The translations under genes and the position numbers were made by a program. Of a stretch of DNA of 64,000 bases, positions 25,174-34,218 are shown piece by piece. Each line of letters opens with the position of its first letter. Positions within the stretch are counted from its first letter, which is position 1. The notes under the pieces were generated by a model. The model did not search any database. It was not told the DNA's origin and saw only the letters and a list, made by a program, of their open reading frames with translations. This stretch comes from CAZISM01 sp964541895 (GTDB taxonomy: Bacteria > Zhuqueibacterota > Zhuqueibacteria > Residuimicrobiales > Residuimicrobiaceae), in NCBI GenBank assembly GCA_964541895.1, contig CAZISM010000010.1, positions 15,588-79,587 on the forward strand. Reading direction: 5' to 3'.

Positions 25174-26502
25174 ATGGCGGCTGCTCTGCTGGCGGGCGCG
25201 GCCGTCATGGACATCACGCCGACGGATTCTCAATTTCTTTATGGCTACCCGCATGTGTCACGCTACAGCACCGGCGTGCACGATCCTCTGCTCTGTTCCG
25301 GACTCTGCCTGGATGACGGTCGAAAGCAGATCCTCTTTCTGACCACGGATATTATTTTTATCAGCAAAGCGCTCTGCCGTACGGTTCGGCAGGACATATC
25401 CGCTCGTATTGGCATCGCCCCGGAGAACATTCTCCTTTCCGCTTCGCACACGCACTCGGGTCCGATCACGGTGAACTATGTGAGCAACAGCCAGGACGCG
25501 GTGGTGCCGCCTGCGGATGCAGCCTATTTGCGTTTTTTGCAGGAACGCATCATCGCCACCGCGCAGTTGGCCTGGCAAAACCGGCAGGAGGCAAAAGCCG
25601 GTTTGGTGACAGCGGACAGCACCGGCATCGGCACCAATCGTCATGATCCCGCAGGCCCTGCGGATCATGAGGTTCCGGTGCTGCTGATAAAAGCGAACCG
25701 GGATGATGCCAACATCGCCTGCATGTTGATCTGTTCCATGCACCCGACCGTGCTGCACGAGGATTCCACGCTGATCAGCGCCGATTTTCCGGGTATGGCC
25801 AGGCGCTATCTGCAAACGCAGCTGTTGGGTGATTCGTGTCCTGTGCTCTATCACACCGGTCCGGCAGGAAATACGAGTCCGCGCCATGTGACCAGCGCCA
25901 ACACCTTTGCCGAAGCGGAACGGCTGGGTCGCATACTGGCGGAAGCGGTGATGCGGGTTGTTCCCGGCATGGACTTTAGCACCGATCTTCCGCTGGAGCT
26001 GGTGCGCGCAGAGATCGACTTGCCGCGTAAGGTGTTTCCCTCGTTGGCCACGGCGCAGGCTATACTGCTGTCTGCGCGCAAAAAACTGGAGCTGTTGTGC
26101 GCCGAACAGGCTGCGAAGCAAGCCATACGCACGGCGGAATGCGACTGGTTCGGCGCTGAGGAGACGCTGGCGCTGGCGCAAGCAGCCGCAGAGGGCCGGC
26201 TGGAAGAGGCCTATGCCTCCTGTCTGCCGGCGGAAATTCAGATTTTTAAAGTCGGTCCATGGAGGTTTGTCGGCTGGCAAGGGGAAGTGTTTGTCGAATA
26301 TGCCCTGGCTGTGAAGAAAGCGTTTGCGCATACCTATCTTATTTCCCTGGCCAATGGCGAACTGCAGGGTTACCTGGCCACGAAGGAAGCGGCAGCCGGC
26401 GGCAGTTACGAATCCGCCAACGCTCTGTTCAGTCCCGGTGCCGGTCAGGTACTGGTGGACACCACCATCAGACTGTTGAAAGAGCTTGTGCCGAATGAAT
26501 GA
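25174..26502 (+). CDS. Neutral/alkaline ceramidase N-terminal-domain-like hydrolase
   Basis: 442 residues from the ATG at 25174, one base after the previous stop. It matches the catalytic N-terminal domain of neutral ceramidases: an opening GAAVMDITP, SASHTHSGP (zinc His pair), and SMHPTVLHEDSTLISADFPG. The last resembles the zinc-site and DFPG stretches of the family. Full ceramidases are about 650-750 residues with an Ig-like C-terminal domain, which is missing, and there is no signal peptide. Proteins of this short type are common in carbohydrate gene clusters of environmental bacteria, where they probably hydrolyse an amide bond of something other than ceramide. An N-acyl amino sugar would fit the NagA/NagB-like neighbours, but that is inference. 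Confidence 0.72.
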   Translation: MAAALLAGAAVMDITPTDSQFLYGYPHVSRYSTGVHDPLLCSGLCLDDGRKQILFLTTDIIFISKALCRTVRQDISARIGIAPENILLSASHTHSGPITVNYVSNSQDAVVPPADAAYLRFLQERIIATAQLAWQNRQEAKAGLVTADSTGIGTNRHDPAGPADHEVPVLLIKANRDDANIACMLICSMHPTVLHEDSTLISADFPGMARRYLQTQLLGDSCPVLYHTGPAGNTSPRHVTSANTFAEAERLGRILAEAVMRVVPGMDFSTDLPLELVRAEIDLPRKVFPSLATAQAILLSARKKLELLCAEQAAKQAIRTAECDWFGAEETLALAQAAAEGRLEEAYASCLPAEIQIFKVGPWRFVGWQGEVFVEYALAVKKAFAHTYLISLANGELQGYLATKEAAAGGSYESANALFSPGAGQVLVDTTIRLLKELVPNE

Positions 26503-27937
26503 GCCGCTCCTGCTCGGTGTCGACCTCGGCACCAGCTATTTTAAACTGGGTCTCTTTAATGGCCGCGGCGAGGCGGTCGGTCTGGCAAGAACAGCCGTAG
26601 CCAAAGATACGGGGGATGGCTCGTTATGCCAGCTGGATGCGGAGCTGTTCTGGTCGCTGCTGAAAAGCAGCCTGGCCGAGGCGTGCGAGCAGGCTCGGGC
26701 GACGCCGGCGGCGATCCAGGCTGTTTCCTACGCTTCCCAGGCCAACAGCTTCCTGTTGCTCGATCGTGAGCTGGAGCCGTTGACTCCCATCATTCTCTGG
26801 TGCGACAATCGCGCGCAGAATATGGCGCAGGTGCATGAGCTGTTCAACCAGGCCGATTTCCTGCAGCGGACCGGTCTGGGCCTTGCCGGCGATCACCAAT
26901 TCTGCGCGGCCAAAATAGCCTGGCTGAAAAAGCACGCGCCCGAGCTGTGGGCTCAGGCTGCATCTCTGTTGACGATTTCGGATTATTTTACCTTTGGCTT
27001 GACCCAGGAGCCGGCCGGCGATGCCGGCACCGCTTCGCTGCTGGGTTTTCTGAATGTGCATACGCTGCAATGGCAGCATGACATTGTCGATCCCGGCCAC
27101 GTTCGTCTGGCCACGCCGCTACGGCCCGGTACGGTTGCCGGAACCGTGACAGCCAAAGGCGCGGAACGGCTGGGTGTGGCGAAAAACATACCGGTGGTTG
27201 TCGGCAGTCTGGACCACCATATGGCCGCTCTTGGAGCCGGCCTTGGTTTTGTGGCGGAGATGAGCGAATCCACCGGCACCGTATTAGCCTGTTTGCGGCA
27301 AACCGATGTTTTCCTTCCCCGGCAGAATATCTGCACCGGCGTCGGAATGGCCAAAGGCTGCTATTACCAGCTTGCTTTTGACGGCAACGGCGCCGGCGCC
27401 TGGGAATGGTATCATGCCAACCACGCCGGGGCGTACAATATGAAGGAGCTGGAACAACTGGCTGCTGCCGTCGCCATCGGCAGCGACGGCATGGTTGCGC
27501 TTGCCAACAGCCATACATTTGGCGGATTGGCCGGATTTCGCCCCTACACATCCGCGCATCAGCCGGGCCATTTCAGCCGCGCCATCATGGAGTCCACAGC
27601 CGCCAGCCTGAAGCCGCTGGTCGATCATCTCGGCCAGGATCAGCCCCCGGCCGCTATCGTAGCCACCGGCGGTGCCGCCCACAACGATCTCTGGCTGCAG
27701 ATCAAAGCCGATCTGTTGGGCATAGAGTACGTCAGAACCGAAGCCAGGGTACCGACCTGCCTGGGGGCAGCCATGCTGGCCGCCGTAGCGCTGGGCTGGT
27801 TTGCGGATCTCGATGCCATATCGCGGCAATGGATCAAAATACAAAAACGGTTTTCTGTCATTCCGCAACATCACGACCAATACCTGCGCTGGCTGGAAAA
27901 CCGTTCACGGCTGACATCTTCACTGCACACCTCTTAG
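26495..27937 (+). CDS. FGGY-family carbohydrate kinase, xylulokinase-like
   Basis: 480 residues from the ATG at 26495, which overlaps the preceding gene by eight bases. The ATP-binding phosphate-1 motif LLGVDLGTSYFKLGLF is at residues 6-21. WCDNRAQ (about 100) is the conserved sugar-site strand. VVGSLDHHMAALGAG (about 245) contains the catalytic Asp region, and IVATGGAAHNDLWLQIKADLLG (about 390) is the second FGGY signature. It phosphorylates a sugar or polyol imported by the symporter encoded next. The substrate cannot be read from sequence. The presence of NagA-like and NagB-like genes upstream makes an amino-sugar derivative possible, although FGGY kinases more often use ketoses and polyols. 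Confidence 0.88.
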   Translation: MNEPLLLGVDLGTSYFKLGLFNGRGEAVGLARTAVAKDTGDGSLCQLDAELFWSLLKSSLAEACEQARATPAAIQAVSYASQANSFLLLDRELEPLTPIILWCDNRAQNMAQVHELFNQADFLQRTGLGLAGDHQFCAAKIAWLKKHAPELWAQAASLLTISDYFTFGLTQEPAGDAGTASLLGFLNVHTLQWQHDIVDPGHVRLATPLRPGTVAGTVTAKGAERLGVAKNIPVVVGSLDHHMAALGAGLGFVAEMSESTGTVLACLRQTDVFLPRQNICTGVGMAKGCYYQLAFDGNGAGAWEWYHANHAGAYNMKELEQLAAAVAIGSDGMVALANSHTFGGLAGFRPYTSAHQPGHFSRAIMESTAASLKPLVDHLGQDQPPAAIVATGGAAHNDLWLQIKADLLGIEYVRTEARVPTCLGAAMLAAVALGWFADLDAISRQWIKIQKRFSVIPQHHDQYLRWLENRSRLTSSLHTS

Positions 27938-27952
27938 CTCTGGGAGCACCGA

Positions 27953-29455
27953 ATGAAACCGGATCGCATCGCGCTGCACACTCTGGACTGGATCGTTTTG
28001 TTCGCCTATGCGATGGTCATGCTTGCCGTAGGATTTTATTATCACCGGCGGAACAAAACCAGCGACGATTATTTGCTGGGTGCGCGCCGAATGGGCTCCT
28101 GGAATGTCGGTTTGTCCTATTTTGCCACCATGTTCAGCGCCGTCTCTTATCTGTCCATGCCCGGCGAAATGATTAAGAACGGCCCCATGATGTGGTCGTT
28201 TCTGGCGGCGTTTCCCTTTGTGTATCTGATCGTGAGCCGCTTTTTTATTCCTTTTATCATGAAATTAAAAATCTCCAGTGCCTATGAGCTGCTGGAAGCG
28301 CGCCTGGGCAAAAGGAACCGGCTGCTGGCCTCGCTCTATTTTCTGCTCATGCGTCTGGTGTGGATGTCGGTGATCATTTACATGTGCGCGGAAAAAGTGA
28401 TCGTACCCATCATGGGTTGGCCGGAGCACACGGCGCTCTGGGTCAGTATCGTCATGGGCCTCGTCACCATTGTTTACACTTCGGTCGGCGGTTTGCGCGG
28501 TGTGGTGATCACGGACGTCATGCAGACCTTTGTGCTGTTCGGCGGCTCGCTGTTGGCCATTGGTTTGATCGTGCAGCATCTGGGCGGAGTCGCGGAACTG
28601 ATACCGGCCGAATGGCCGCACCATTGGGCGGCCTGGACCTTTTTTGATGCCGGTTCGCGGGTGAGTTTCGGGACCGCTTTTATCTCCATGTTCGGCTGGC
28701 ATGTGTGCACCGCCGGCTCGGACCAGATGGCGATTCAGCGTTATCTGGCCACGCGCGATGAGAGAGCGGCGCGAAAAATGTATTTTCATTCCATAACCTC
28801 TAATATTTTCATCTTTGTTCTTTTGGCGATCATGGGCATGGCGGTGATGGCTTTTTTTCAGAAAAACCCGCAGCTGCTTCCGGCCGGCCATGATCTGGTC
28901 AGCGGCGCGGATCTGCTCTTTCCCCGTTTCATGGTGGTGGGCCTGCCCGTCGGATTCTCCGGACTGGTGCTGGCGGGCTTGTTCGCAGCGGCCATGTCCA
29001 GTCTCTCCTCGGGTATCAACGCCTCCTGCATGGTGATCGTCAAGGATTTCATTATTCCCTTTCGGAAAAAAGCCCTTGCCGATCACGAGCAATTGATCCT
29101 TGGCAAATATATCTCGGTAGCCATCGGACTGGTGGTCGTTCTGCTCAGCCTGATCATCGGCTATATAAAGGGCAATCTGTTGGAGCTGACCTACAAGACC
29201 ATCAACCTGCTGACGGCGCCGCTGTTTGTGCCATTTTTCATGGCCATGTTTATCAAAAGGGCCAGGCCCAACGCGACGTTCGTCGCCACCCTGGTCAGTG
29301 CGCTGGTGGCGGGATGTGTCAGTTTCTCGATGGAACTGTTTTCCGTACGGATTTCATTTCTCTGGATTATCCCCGGCTCGTTTACGGTGGGCGTGGTACT
29401 GGGAGTTTTACTGAGCTATCTGAAAAAGGAACCGGCCCGGCAGGACCGAGAATAA
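27953..29455 (+). CDS. Sodium:solute symporter (SSS family)
   Basis: 500 residues with about 13 hydrophobic segments, the normal SSS length and topology. Recognisable stretches include DYLLGARRMGSWNVGLSYFATMFSAVSYLSMPG (around TM2), AYELLEARLG, and a long TM6-7 region with GWHVCTAGSDQMAIQRYLA, the sodium-symporter signature region (GSDQ..IQRYL). It would import a sugar or sugar acid with Na+. It sits 15 bases after the kinase and 7 before an aldo/keto reductase, so uptake, phosphorylation and oxidation are probably coordinately expressed. Confidence 0.9.
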   Translation: MKPDRIALHTLDWIVLFAYAMVMLAVGFYYHRRNKTSDDYLLGARRMGSWNVGLSYFATMFSAVSYLSMPGEMIKNGPMMWSFLAAFPFVYLIVSRFFIPFIMKLKISSAYELLEARLGKRNRLLASLYFLLMRLVWMSVIIYMCAEKVIVPIMGWPEHTALWVSIVMGLVTIVYTSVGGLRGVVITDVMQTFVLFGGSLLAIGLIVQHLGGVAELIPAEWPHHWAAWTFFDAGSRVSFGTAFISMFGWHVCTAGSDQMAIQRYLATRDERAARKMYFHSITSNIFIFVLLAIMGMAVMAFFQKNPQLLPAGHDLVSGADLLFPRFMVVGLPVGFSGLVLAGLFAAAMSSLSSGINASCMVIVKDFIIPFRKKALADHEQLILGKYISVAIGLVVVLLSLIIGYIKGNLLELTYKTINLLTAPLFVPFFMAMFIKRARPNATFVATLVSALVAGCVSFSMELFSVRISFLWIIPGSFTVGVVLGVLLSYLKKEPARQDRE

Positions 29456-29462
29456 GGGAGTT

Positions 29463-30419
29463 ATGCGAAGACGTGTATTGGGTCGAACCGGCATAGAGGT
29501 TTCCGAAATTTCTTTTGGTGGGGTTGAAATTGGAATTCCCTACGGCATCGGCATACAGAGCCAGGCAGATATGCCGACCCTGGCGGAGGCAACAGCCCTG
29601 TTGCAGGCTGCCAGGGACGGCGGCATTAATTTTTTCGACACCGCCAGGGCGTACGGTCGCAGCGAAGAGATTATCGGTCAGGCGCTGTCCAGTCGGAGAG
29701 CGGAGGTGATTATCTGCAGCAAGTGCAGCCATTTTCCCCGCCGCGAGGGCCAACTGCCGGGCGATGGCGAAATGGCCGCGATCATCCGCCGGTCACTGCA
29801 GCAGAGTCTGGATGCACTGCGGACCGACTATATCGATGTCTACATGCTGCACAGCGCATCCGCGGACATTGTGGAACATCCGGCTGTTATGGAATGTTTC
29901 CAGGAGCTGAAACAGCAGGGGGTGATCAGGGCTACCGGCGCCTCAACCTATTCAGTGGCGGAAAGCGAACGGGCCATCGCCAGCGGCGCGTGGGATGTGT
30001 TACAGATTTCGTTCAATCTGCTGGACCAACGCCAGGCCATGATTTTTAACCAGGCCGAAGCGGCGGGTGTGGGACTCGTCATCCGCTCGGTTCTGTTAAA
30101 GGGCATTCTCAGTGACAAAGGCCGCAGCCTGCATCCGGCGCTGGCCGCTATAGAGAAACAGCGTGATCGTTATCAGGAGATACTCGCCGAAACAGGATGG
30201 ACGCTGTCGGCCCTGGCGACAAAATTTGCGCTCTCTTTTGCGCAGGTGGCTTCGGTGCTGGTCGGCATCGACCGCATGGTGTATCTGCAGCAGGCGCTGG
30301 CCACGGCCAACGGCCAGTACCTGAATGCCGCGGCCCTGGCCGAAGTGCAGGCGCTGGGATTCCCTGATCCCGCGTTCATCGATCTGCCGCATTGGGACCG
30401 GATGGGGTGGTTAAAATAA
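29463..30419 (+). CDS. Aldo/keto reductase
   Basis: 318 residues. The TIM-barrel opening LGRTGIEVSEISFGGVEIGIP is typical. The catalytic tetrad is visible as Asp and Tyr in FFDTARAYGRSE (about residues 57-68), Lys in IICSKCSHF, and His in YMLHSA. It belongs to the group of bacterial AKRs that act on sugars and sugar-derived aldehydes with NADP(H). It follows the symporter by seven bases and ends the first tightly packed run of the operon. Physiological substrate unknown. Confidence 0.87.
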   Translation: MRRRVLGRTGIEVSEISFGGVEIGIPYGIGIQSQADMPTLAEATALLQAARDGGINFFDTARAYGRSEEIIGQALSSRRAEVIICSKCSHFPRREGQLPGDGEMAAIIRRSLQQSLDALRTDYIDVYMLHSASADIVEHPAVMECFQELKQQGVIRATGASTYSVAESERAIASGAWDVLQISFNLLDQRQAMIFNQAEAAGVGLVIRSVLLKGILSDKGRSLHPALAAIEKQRDRYQEILAETGWTLSALATKFALSFAQVASVLVGIDRMVYLQQALATANGQYLNAAALAEVQALGFPDPAFIDLPHWDRMGWLK

Positions 30420-30516
30420 TCCGAACCGTGAATAAACGCTGATTTTTTGCTGCTTGACCGAATTGAGACTTTATGAGATTGTTTTCCAGGGCAAACTTTA
30501 GCAGGGTGAGGTTACG

Positions 30517-31446
30517 ATGTTAAAGCTGGGAGTAATGGGGATGAGCAGCGGCAATGGCCATCCCTATTCGTGGTCCGCCATCGTCAATGGCGGTTATAAC
30601 GAACGAGCCATGGCGGATTGCGGCTATGCCGGCATTCCGGTGTATCTGGCTGCCAACCGCGATACCCTGGGTATTGACGGCGCCAGAGTGACCCATGTCT
30701 GGACGCAGGAGCGACCCATATCCGAACACATCGCTGCGGCCAGCCTGATCGAACACGTGGTTGAACATCCGGAAGAGATGATCGGCCAGGTCGATGCGGT
30801 GTTGCTGGCGCGCGACGATCCCGAGCAGCATGTGAGCATGGCCAGGCCTTTTCTGCAGGCCGGCGTTCCCCTTTTTATCGACAAACCGTTGGCCGCCACC
30901 CGCAAAGACCTGGCTTTTTTTCAGCAGGCGCATGATGCCGGCAAGTTCCTGATGTCCTGCTCTTCCATGCGCTACGCCACAGAGAGCAGGAGTGTGAAAA
31001 CGGAACTGGCAGCGCTGGGACCTGTAGAACTGGCGACCGCGGTGGGAAAAAAAGATTGGATTAAATACGGGGTTCATATGCTGGAGGGGCTGTATGCGCT
31101 GCTGGACGACCCCCGGCCGGTGTCTGTGCAGCATGTGGGCGAATCCCATAAGGACGTCGTGCATGTGGAATTCGCCACGGGTCTGATGGCCACCGTGCAT
31201 CTGTTCTACGAAATGGTGCCGACTTTTCAGATCAGCCTCTTCGGTCGGACCGGCTGGCGTATGATAGAATATAAAAACTGGTACGCCATGTTTCGCGATA
31301 ATCTGGTCGAGTTCATCCGTTCCGTACGTGAGGGCCGGCCACGTCTGGATTTTGCAAAAACGAGCCGCATCATCGAAACGTTGATTGCGGCGCAGGAGAG
31401 TTTGGCGCAGGGGGGGAGGATCATTAAACTGGCAGAGCACGCATGA
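30517..31446 (+). CDS. Gfo/Idh/MocA-family oxidoreductase, second copy
   Basis: 309 residues, shorter than the first copy at 21840. The nucleotide-binding start LKLGVMGMSSGNGHPYSW is atypical: an SGNGHP loop replaces the simple GxGxxG. The EKP motif appears as FIDKPLAA (about residue 125), and the substrate domain holds KKDWIKYGVHMLEGLYALL with the expected His. Proteins with the GNGHPYSW opening form a subgroup seen in sugar catabolic clusters. The start codon has GGTGAGG upstream. Its TGA overlaps the next start as ATGA, so it is coupled to the UroD-family gene. Confidence 0.82.
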   Translation: MLKLGVMGMSSGNGHPYSWSAIVNGGYNERAMADCGYAGIPVYLAANRDTLGIDGARVTHVWTQERPISEHIAAASLIEHVVEHPEEMIGQVDAVLLARDDPEQHVSMARPFLQAGVPLFIDKPLAATRKDLAFFQQAHDAGKFLMSCSSMRYATESRSVKTELAALGPVELATAVGKKDWIKYGVHMLEGLYALLDDPRPVSVQHVGESHKDVVHVEFATGLMATVHLFYEMVPTFQISLFGRTGWRMIEYKNWYAMFRDNLVEFIRSVREGRPRLDFAKTSRIIETLIAAQESLAQGGRIIKLAEHA

Positions 31447-32707
31447 CGCCGCAGGAACGCATTCAGGCGGTATACGAGGGCCGGGTTCCCGATCAGGTGC
31501 CGCTGTTGCTTGATTTGTCCCACTGGTATAAAAAAAATTATAATGTTTTTTTTGATTTGTCCGGATTCCGGGCCGTGGAACAGCCTCTGGTCGATTTGCA
31601 CAAGAAATGCTCTGCGGCCATGTACGTAGAAACCGGCAGCCATTATGACGTTTATTATACGGACGACAGCGTTCGCGCCAGCGCCTGGACCGACGCGCAG
31701 GGCGTATTCCACACAAAATATGAAACGCCTCTGGGCACCATTGCCGAAGAGCGTGTGTTCAGTCCCGAGTCCTATTCGTATCATATCAGGAAATGGCTGG
31801 TGGAGAGTGTCGCGGATCTGCAGGTGCTGCAATATGCGTTAAGCCGGCGGCGGGCCCGGCCACGGTTTGATCGCTACCAGGCGTGGATGGAGGCTGCCGG
31901 CGATCTGGGTTATCTCTATACGTTTTTGTCCTACTCGGGTCTGGGTTTTCTCATTTCGCGCTATATGGGTGTGGAAAAAACCATTCTGCTGATGTATGAC
32001 CAACCCGAACTCTTTTCGACCTTTGTCCGCACCGTCAATGAGGTAAATTTGAACCTGCTGGATGATATCATCGACGGCCCCTTCCGGGTGCTGATCGTGG
32101 GCGACAATCACGATAGCCAGGTGCAGAGTCCGGGCGTGTTCAAAACGTACACCTTTGAGTATTATCAGGAGATCGCCCGGCGTTTGCACCGCCGCGGCAA
32201 ATACATGGCGGTGCACGTGGACGGCGAGATGCGCGGTCTTTTGCGACTGCTGGATGAATGCGGTGTGGATTGTATCGACGCGGCCACACCGGCGCCCATG
32301 TTTTCCCTGACGCCGTTCCAGGCGCGGCAGGAAGCCGGCGACCGCATGATTCTTTCCGGCGGCATTCCGGCGACGGTGTTCGGCTGCACCGGCCGGGATA
32401 GGGAATTTGTGGAAACGGTAAAACGGTGGCTAGAGTTGCGGATGGAATCGCCGCGGCTCTTTCTGGCGGCCGGCGATCAGGTGCCTATCGATGCGCCGTG
32501 GCATCGAATTGAGATGCTGGTCGATCTGGTGCAACAGTATGGAAGATNNNNNNNNNNNNNNNNNNNNNNNNNNNNNNNNNNNNNNNNNNNNNNNNNNNNN
32601 NNNNNNNNNNNNNNNNNNNNNNNNNNNNNNNNNNNNNNNNNNNNNNNGCGCCGTGGCATCGAATTGAGATGCTGGTCGATCTGGTGCAACAGTATGGAAG
32701 ATTTTGA
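31443..32707 (+). CDS. Uroporphyrinogen decarboxylase-family protein, split by a false assembly gap
   Basis: The ATG overlaps the preceding stop. Reading to 32547 gives 368 codons plus one base before 100 N. The 55 bases just before the gap are repeated exactly just after it, and if the gap and one repeat are removed the frame closes as YGRF and TGA (32705-32707), giving 369 residues. The protein has the UroD/MtaA TIM-barrel pattern: an opening MTPQERIQAVYEGRVPDQVP, then HVDGEMRGLLRLLDECGVDCIDAATP and an SGGIPATVFG strand. True HemE is about 350 residues and works in haem synthesis. This paralogue is in a sugar cluster without other haem genes, more like MtaA/corrinoid methyltransferase-type members, so a role in demethylation or an unknown lyase reaction is possible. 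Confidence 0.82.
32548..32647. other. Assembly gap, 100 N, flanked by an exact 55-bp duplication
   Basis: 32493-32547 and 32648-32702 are identical. The two contigs overlap by exactly 55 bases and were not merged, so no sequence is missing. Overlap length equal to a common de Bruijn k-mer (55) supports an assembler artefact. Confidence 0.95.
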
Positions 32708-33027
32708 TGGATCAGATCCAAAACATGTTAACCACGAATGACACTATAAGCATGAACAGGATTTCCTGGGAATAGGTTTAGCAAGGCTGCAAAACCTGTG
32801 TCATGCTGAATCGCCAGGCGCAATGTGCACAACCCTGTGATGAATAATTTTTTGGCGATGAAGCATCTGTCAAGTGATCAGCTTCGAACGGCGATACGCA
32901 TGTTCGTCGAGGAACGGGGCTGCTGTGTATCGCGCAGCGATCAGAAGATTTGAAAGCACAGGCAGAGTCAATGTCTGATGTTGTTGTTTCGCAGGTGAGC
33001 GCAGTTATTTTGAGAAGGAGAACGGGT
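32708..33027. other. Intergenic region with dispersed hairpin element
   Basis: 320 bases between co-directional genes. It contains the 71-bp hairpin element at 32798-32868 and an AACCACGAATGACACTA-like stretch at 32730 that resembles simple dispersed spacer repeats. GAAGGAG at 33013-33019 serves the next gene. A 92-codon reverse frame (33056-32778) covers the repeat and looks non-coding. Confidence 0.55.
32798..32868 (+). repeat. 71-bp dispersed hairpin element, copy 1
   Basis: The outer arms ATGCT (32802-32806) and AGCAT pair, followed inward on both sides by an unpaired GA, and then by the inner stem ATCGCCA against TGGCGAT. It has the same length as, and 52 of 71 identities with, the reverse complement of 57934-58004. 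At positions where the two differ in the stems the pairing is kept. Confidence 0.8.
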
Positions 33028-34203
33028 ATGTATAAAATTAATACTTGTGGCATCATTGGGATTCTTTACCTGGTGACCTGTCTGAATATGCCGGTATCAA
33101 GCCAGGCTAAAAAGCTGGCTGTTAAAGTGATCTCGTCGCAAACCATCTGTCAGCAGCAGGATCGTTATATCGGCTGGCCCACGGTCGTTTTGACGCGGGA
33201 CAAAGAGCTTTTGGCGGTGTTTTCCGGCGATCGCGACGCCCATGTCTGTCCGTACGGCAAAACCCAGATGGTGAAAAGCAGTGATCAGGGCGCTACCTGG
33301 TCAGCGCCGATGACCATCAACAACACGCCGTTGGACGACCGTGACGCCGGCATTATTCAAACCCGTAAAGGCACGCTGCTGGTGAGCTGGTTCACCTCGC
33401 TGGCGTTTATGAGATATAACATCAAGCCGGCAGAGATGCAGGCCGGCTGGCAACGTCACGTGGAAAAGTTGAGTCCGGAAACCCGGCAGGCCTGGATCGG
33501 TAACTGGATCCGCCGTTCCAGCGACGGCGGCCGGACCTGGGGAGAGTACATTGATACGATTGTGAACGCGCCCCACGGTCCGATCGAACTGGCGGACGGC
33601 CGCTTGCTCTATGCCGGCATCAGCGGCAAAATCGGCGACAGCGAAAGCCCTGCGCCGCCGGCCGGCAAGCGCATCGCCGTGGCGGAATCGCGCAACGACG
33701 GCAAGACCTGGAAAATCATCTCCTACATTCCCATACCCGAAGGGGTGGAGAACGGCGAGAACGGTTTTCATGAACTGCATGCGGTGGAAAGCGCCGGCGG
33801 CAAAATTGTCGCCATGATCCGGCACCACGGTTCGCCCGGAGACAACTATCTCTGGCAGAGTGACAGCCGCGACGGTGGTAAAACCTGGACACAGGCGCGG
33901 CCGACGGATATTTGGGGGTTGCCGCCGCATCTGATCCGGCTGAAGAATAATTGGCTGCTGGTTACCTACGGTCGCCGTAAAGCGCCGTTCAGCGAACGCG
34001 CCTGCATCAGCCGGGACGAAGGCGCCACCTGGGATGTGGCGAACGAATTGAACATTGCCGATGCACCCAACGGCGATCTGGGATATCCGGCTTCGGTGCA
34101 GCTGGACGACGGCTCCATCTATACGGTTTATTATCAGGTCGCTCAGCTGGGCGAGAAAACCTGCCTGATGGGCACTCGTTGGCGCATCGAAGAGAGCGAT
34201 TAA
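33028..34203 (+). CDS. Secreted BNR/Asp-box sialidase-like protein
   Basis: 391 residues from the ATG at 33028, with GAAGGAG upstream and a Sec signal (IIGILYLVTCLNMPVSSQA). Five Asp boxes (S.D.G.TW type) are visible: SSDQGATW, SSDGGRTW, SRNDGKTW, SRDGGKTW and SRDEGATW. They are spaced through the chain as in a six-bladed sialidase propeller. The opening RYIGWPTVVLTRDKELLAVFSG resembles the first blade with a candidate catalytic Arg. Sialidases (GH33) release terminal sialic acids or related acidic sugars, but many BNR proteins of this type act on other glycans, and I could not confirm the full Arg triad, Tyr and Glu. Followed after 15 bases by another secreted propeller protein. Confidence 0.75.
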   Translation: MYKINTCGIIGILYLVTCLNMPVSSQAKKLAVKVISSQTICQQQDRYIGWPTVVLTRDKELLAVFSGDRDAHVCPYGKTQMVKSSDQGATWSAPMTINNTPLDDRDAGIIQTRKGTLLVSWFTSLAFMRYNIKPAEMQAGWQRHVEKLSPETRQAWIGNWIRRSSDGGRTWGEYIDTIVNAPHGPIELADGRLLYAGISGKIGDSESPAPPAGKRIAVAESRNDGKTWKIISYIPIPEGVENGENGFHELHAVESAGGKIVAMIRHHGSPGDNYLWQSDSRDGGKTWTQARPTDIWGLPPHLIRLKNNWLLVTYGRRKAPFSERACISRDEGATWDVANELNIADAPNGDLGYPASVQLDDGSIYTVYYQVAQLGEKTCLMGTRWRIEESD

Positions 34204-34218
34204 GGGAGGTGCGTCAAC

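Noticed and set aside
25258..26532. 424-codon reverse frame opposite the ceramidase-like gene, and similar long antisense frames at 13462-14229, 14698-15522 and 33301-34233
   Set aside because: All are antisense shadows of forward genes with recognisable families or signal peptides and carry no motifs of their own.
31443..32547. Haem biosynthesis HemE
   Set aside because: No other haem genes are nearby, and the gene is coupled to a sugar dehydrogenase. Family membership is kept but the hemE symbol is not given.
32493..32702. True tandem duplication of 55 bp within the UroD-family gene
   Set aside because: The copies abut exactly both sides of a 100-N scaffold gap and merging them restores a clean stop, so an unmerged contig overlap is the simpler reading.
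32778..33056. 92-codon reverse open frame
   Set aside because: It spans the dispersed hairpin element and has no ribosome binding site or family resemblance.
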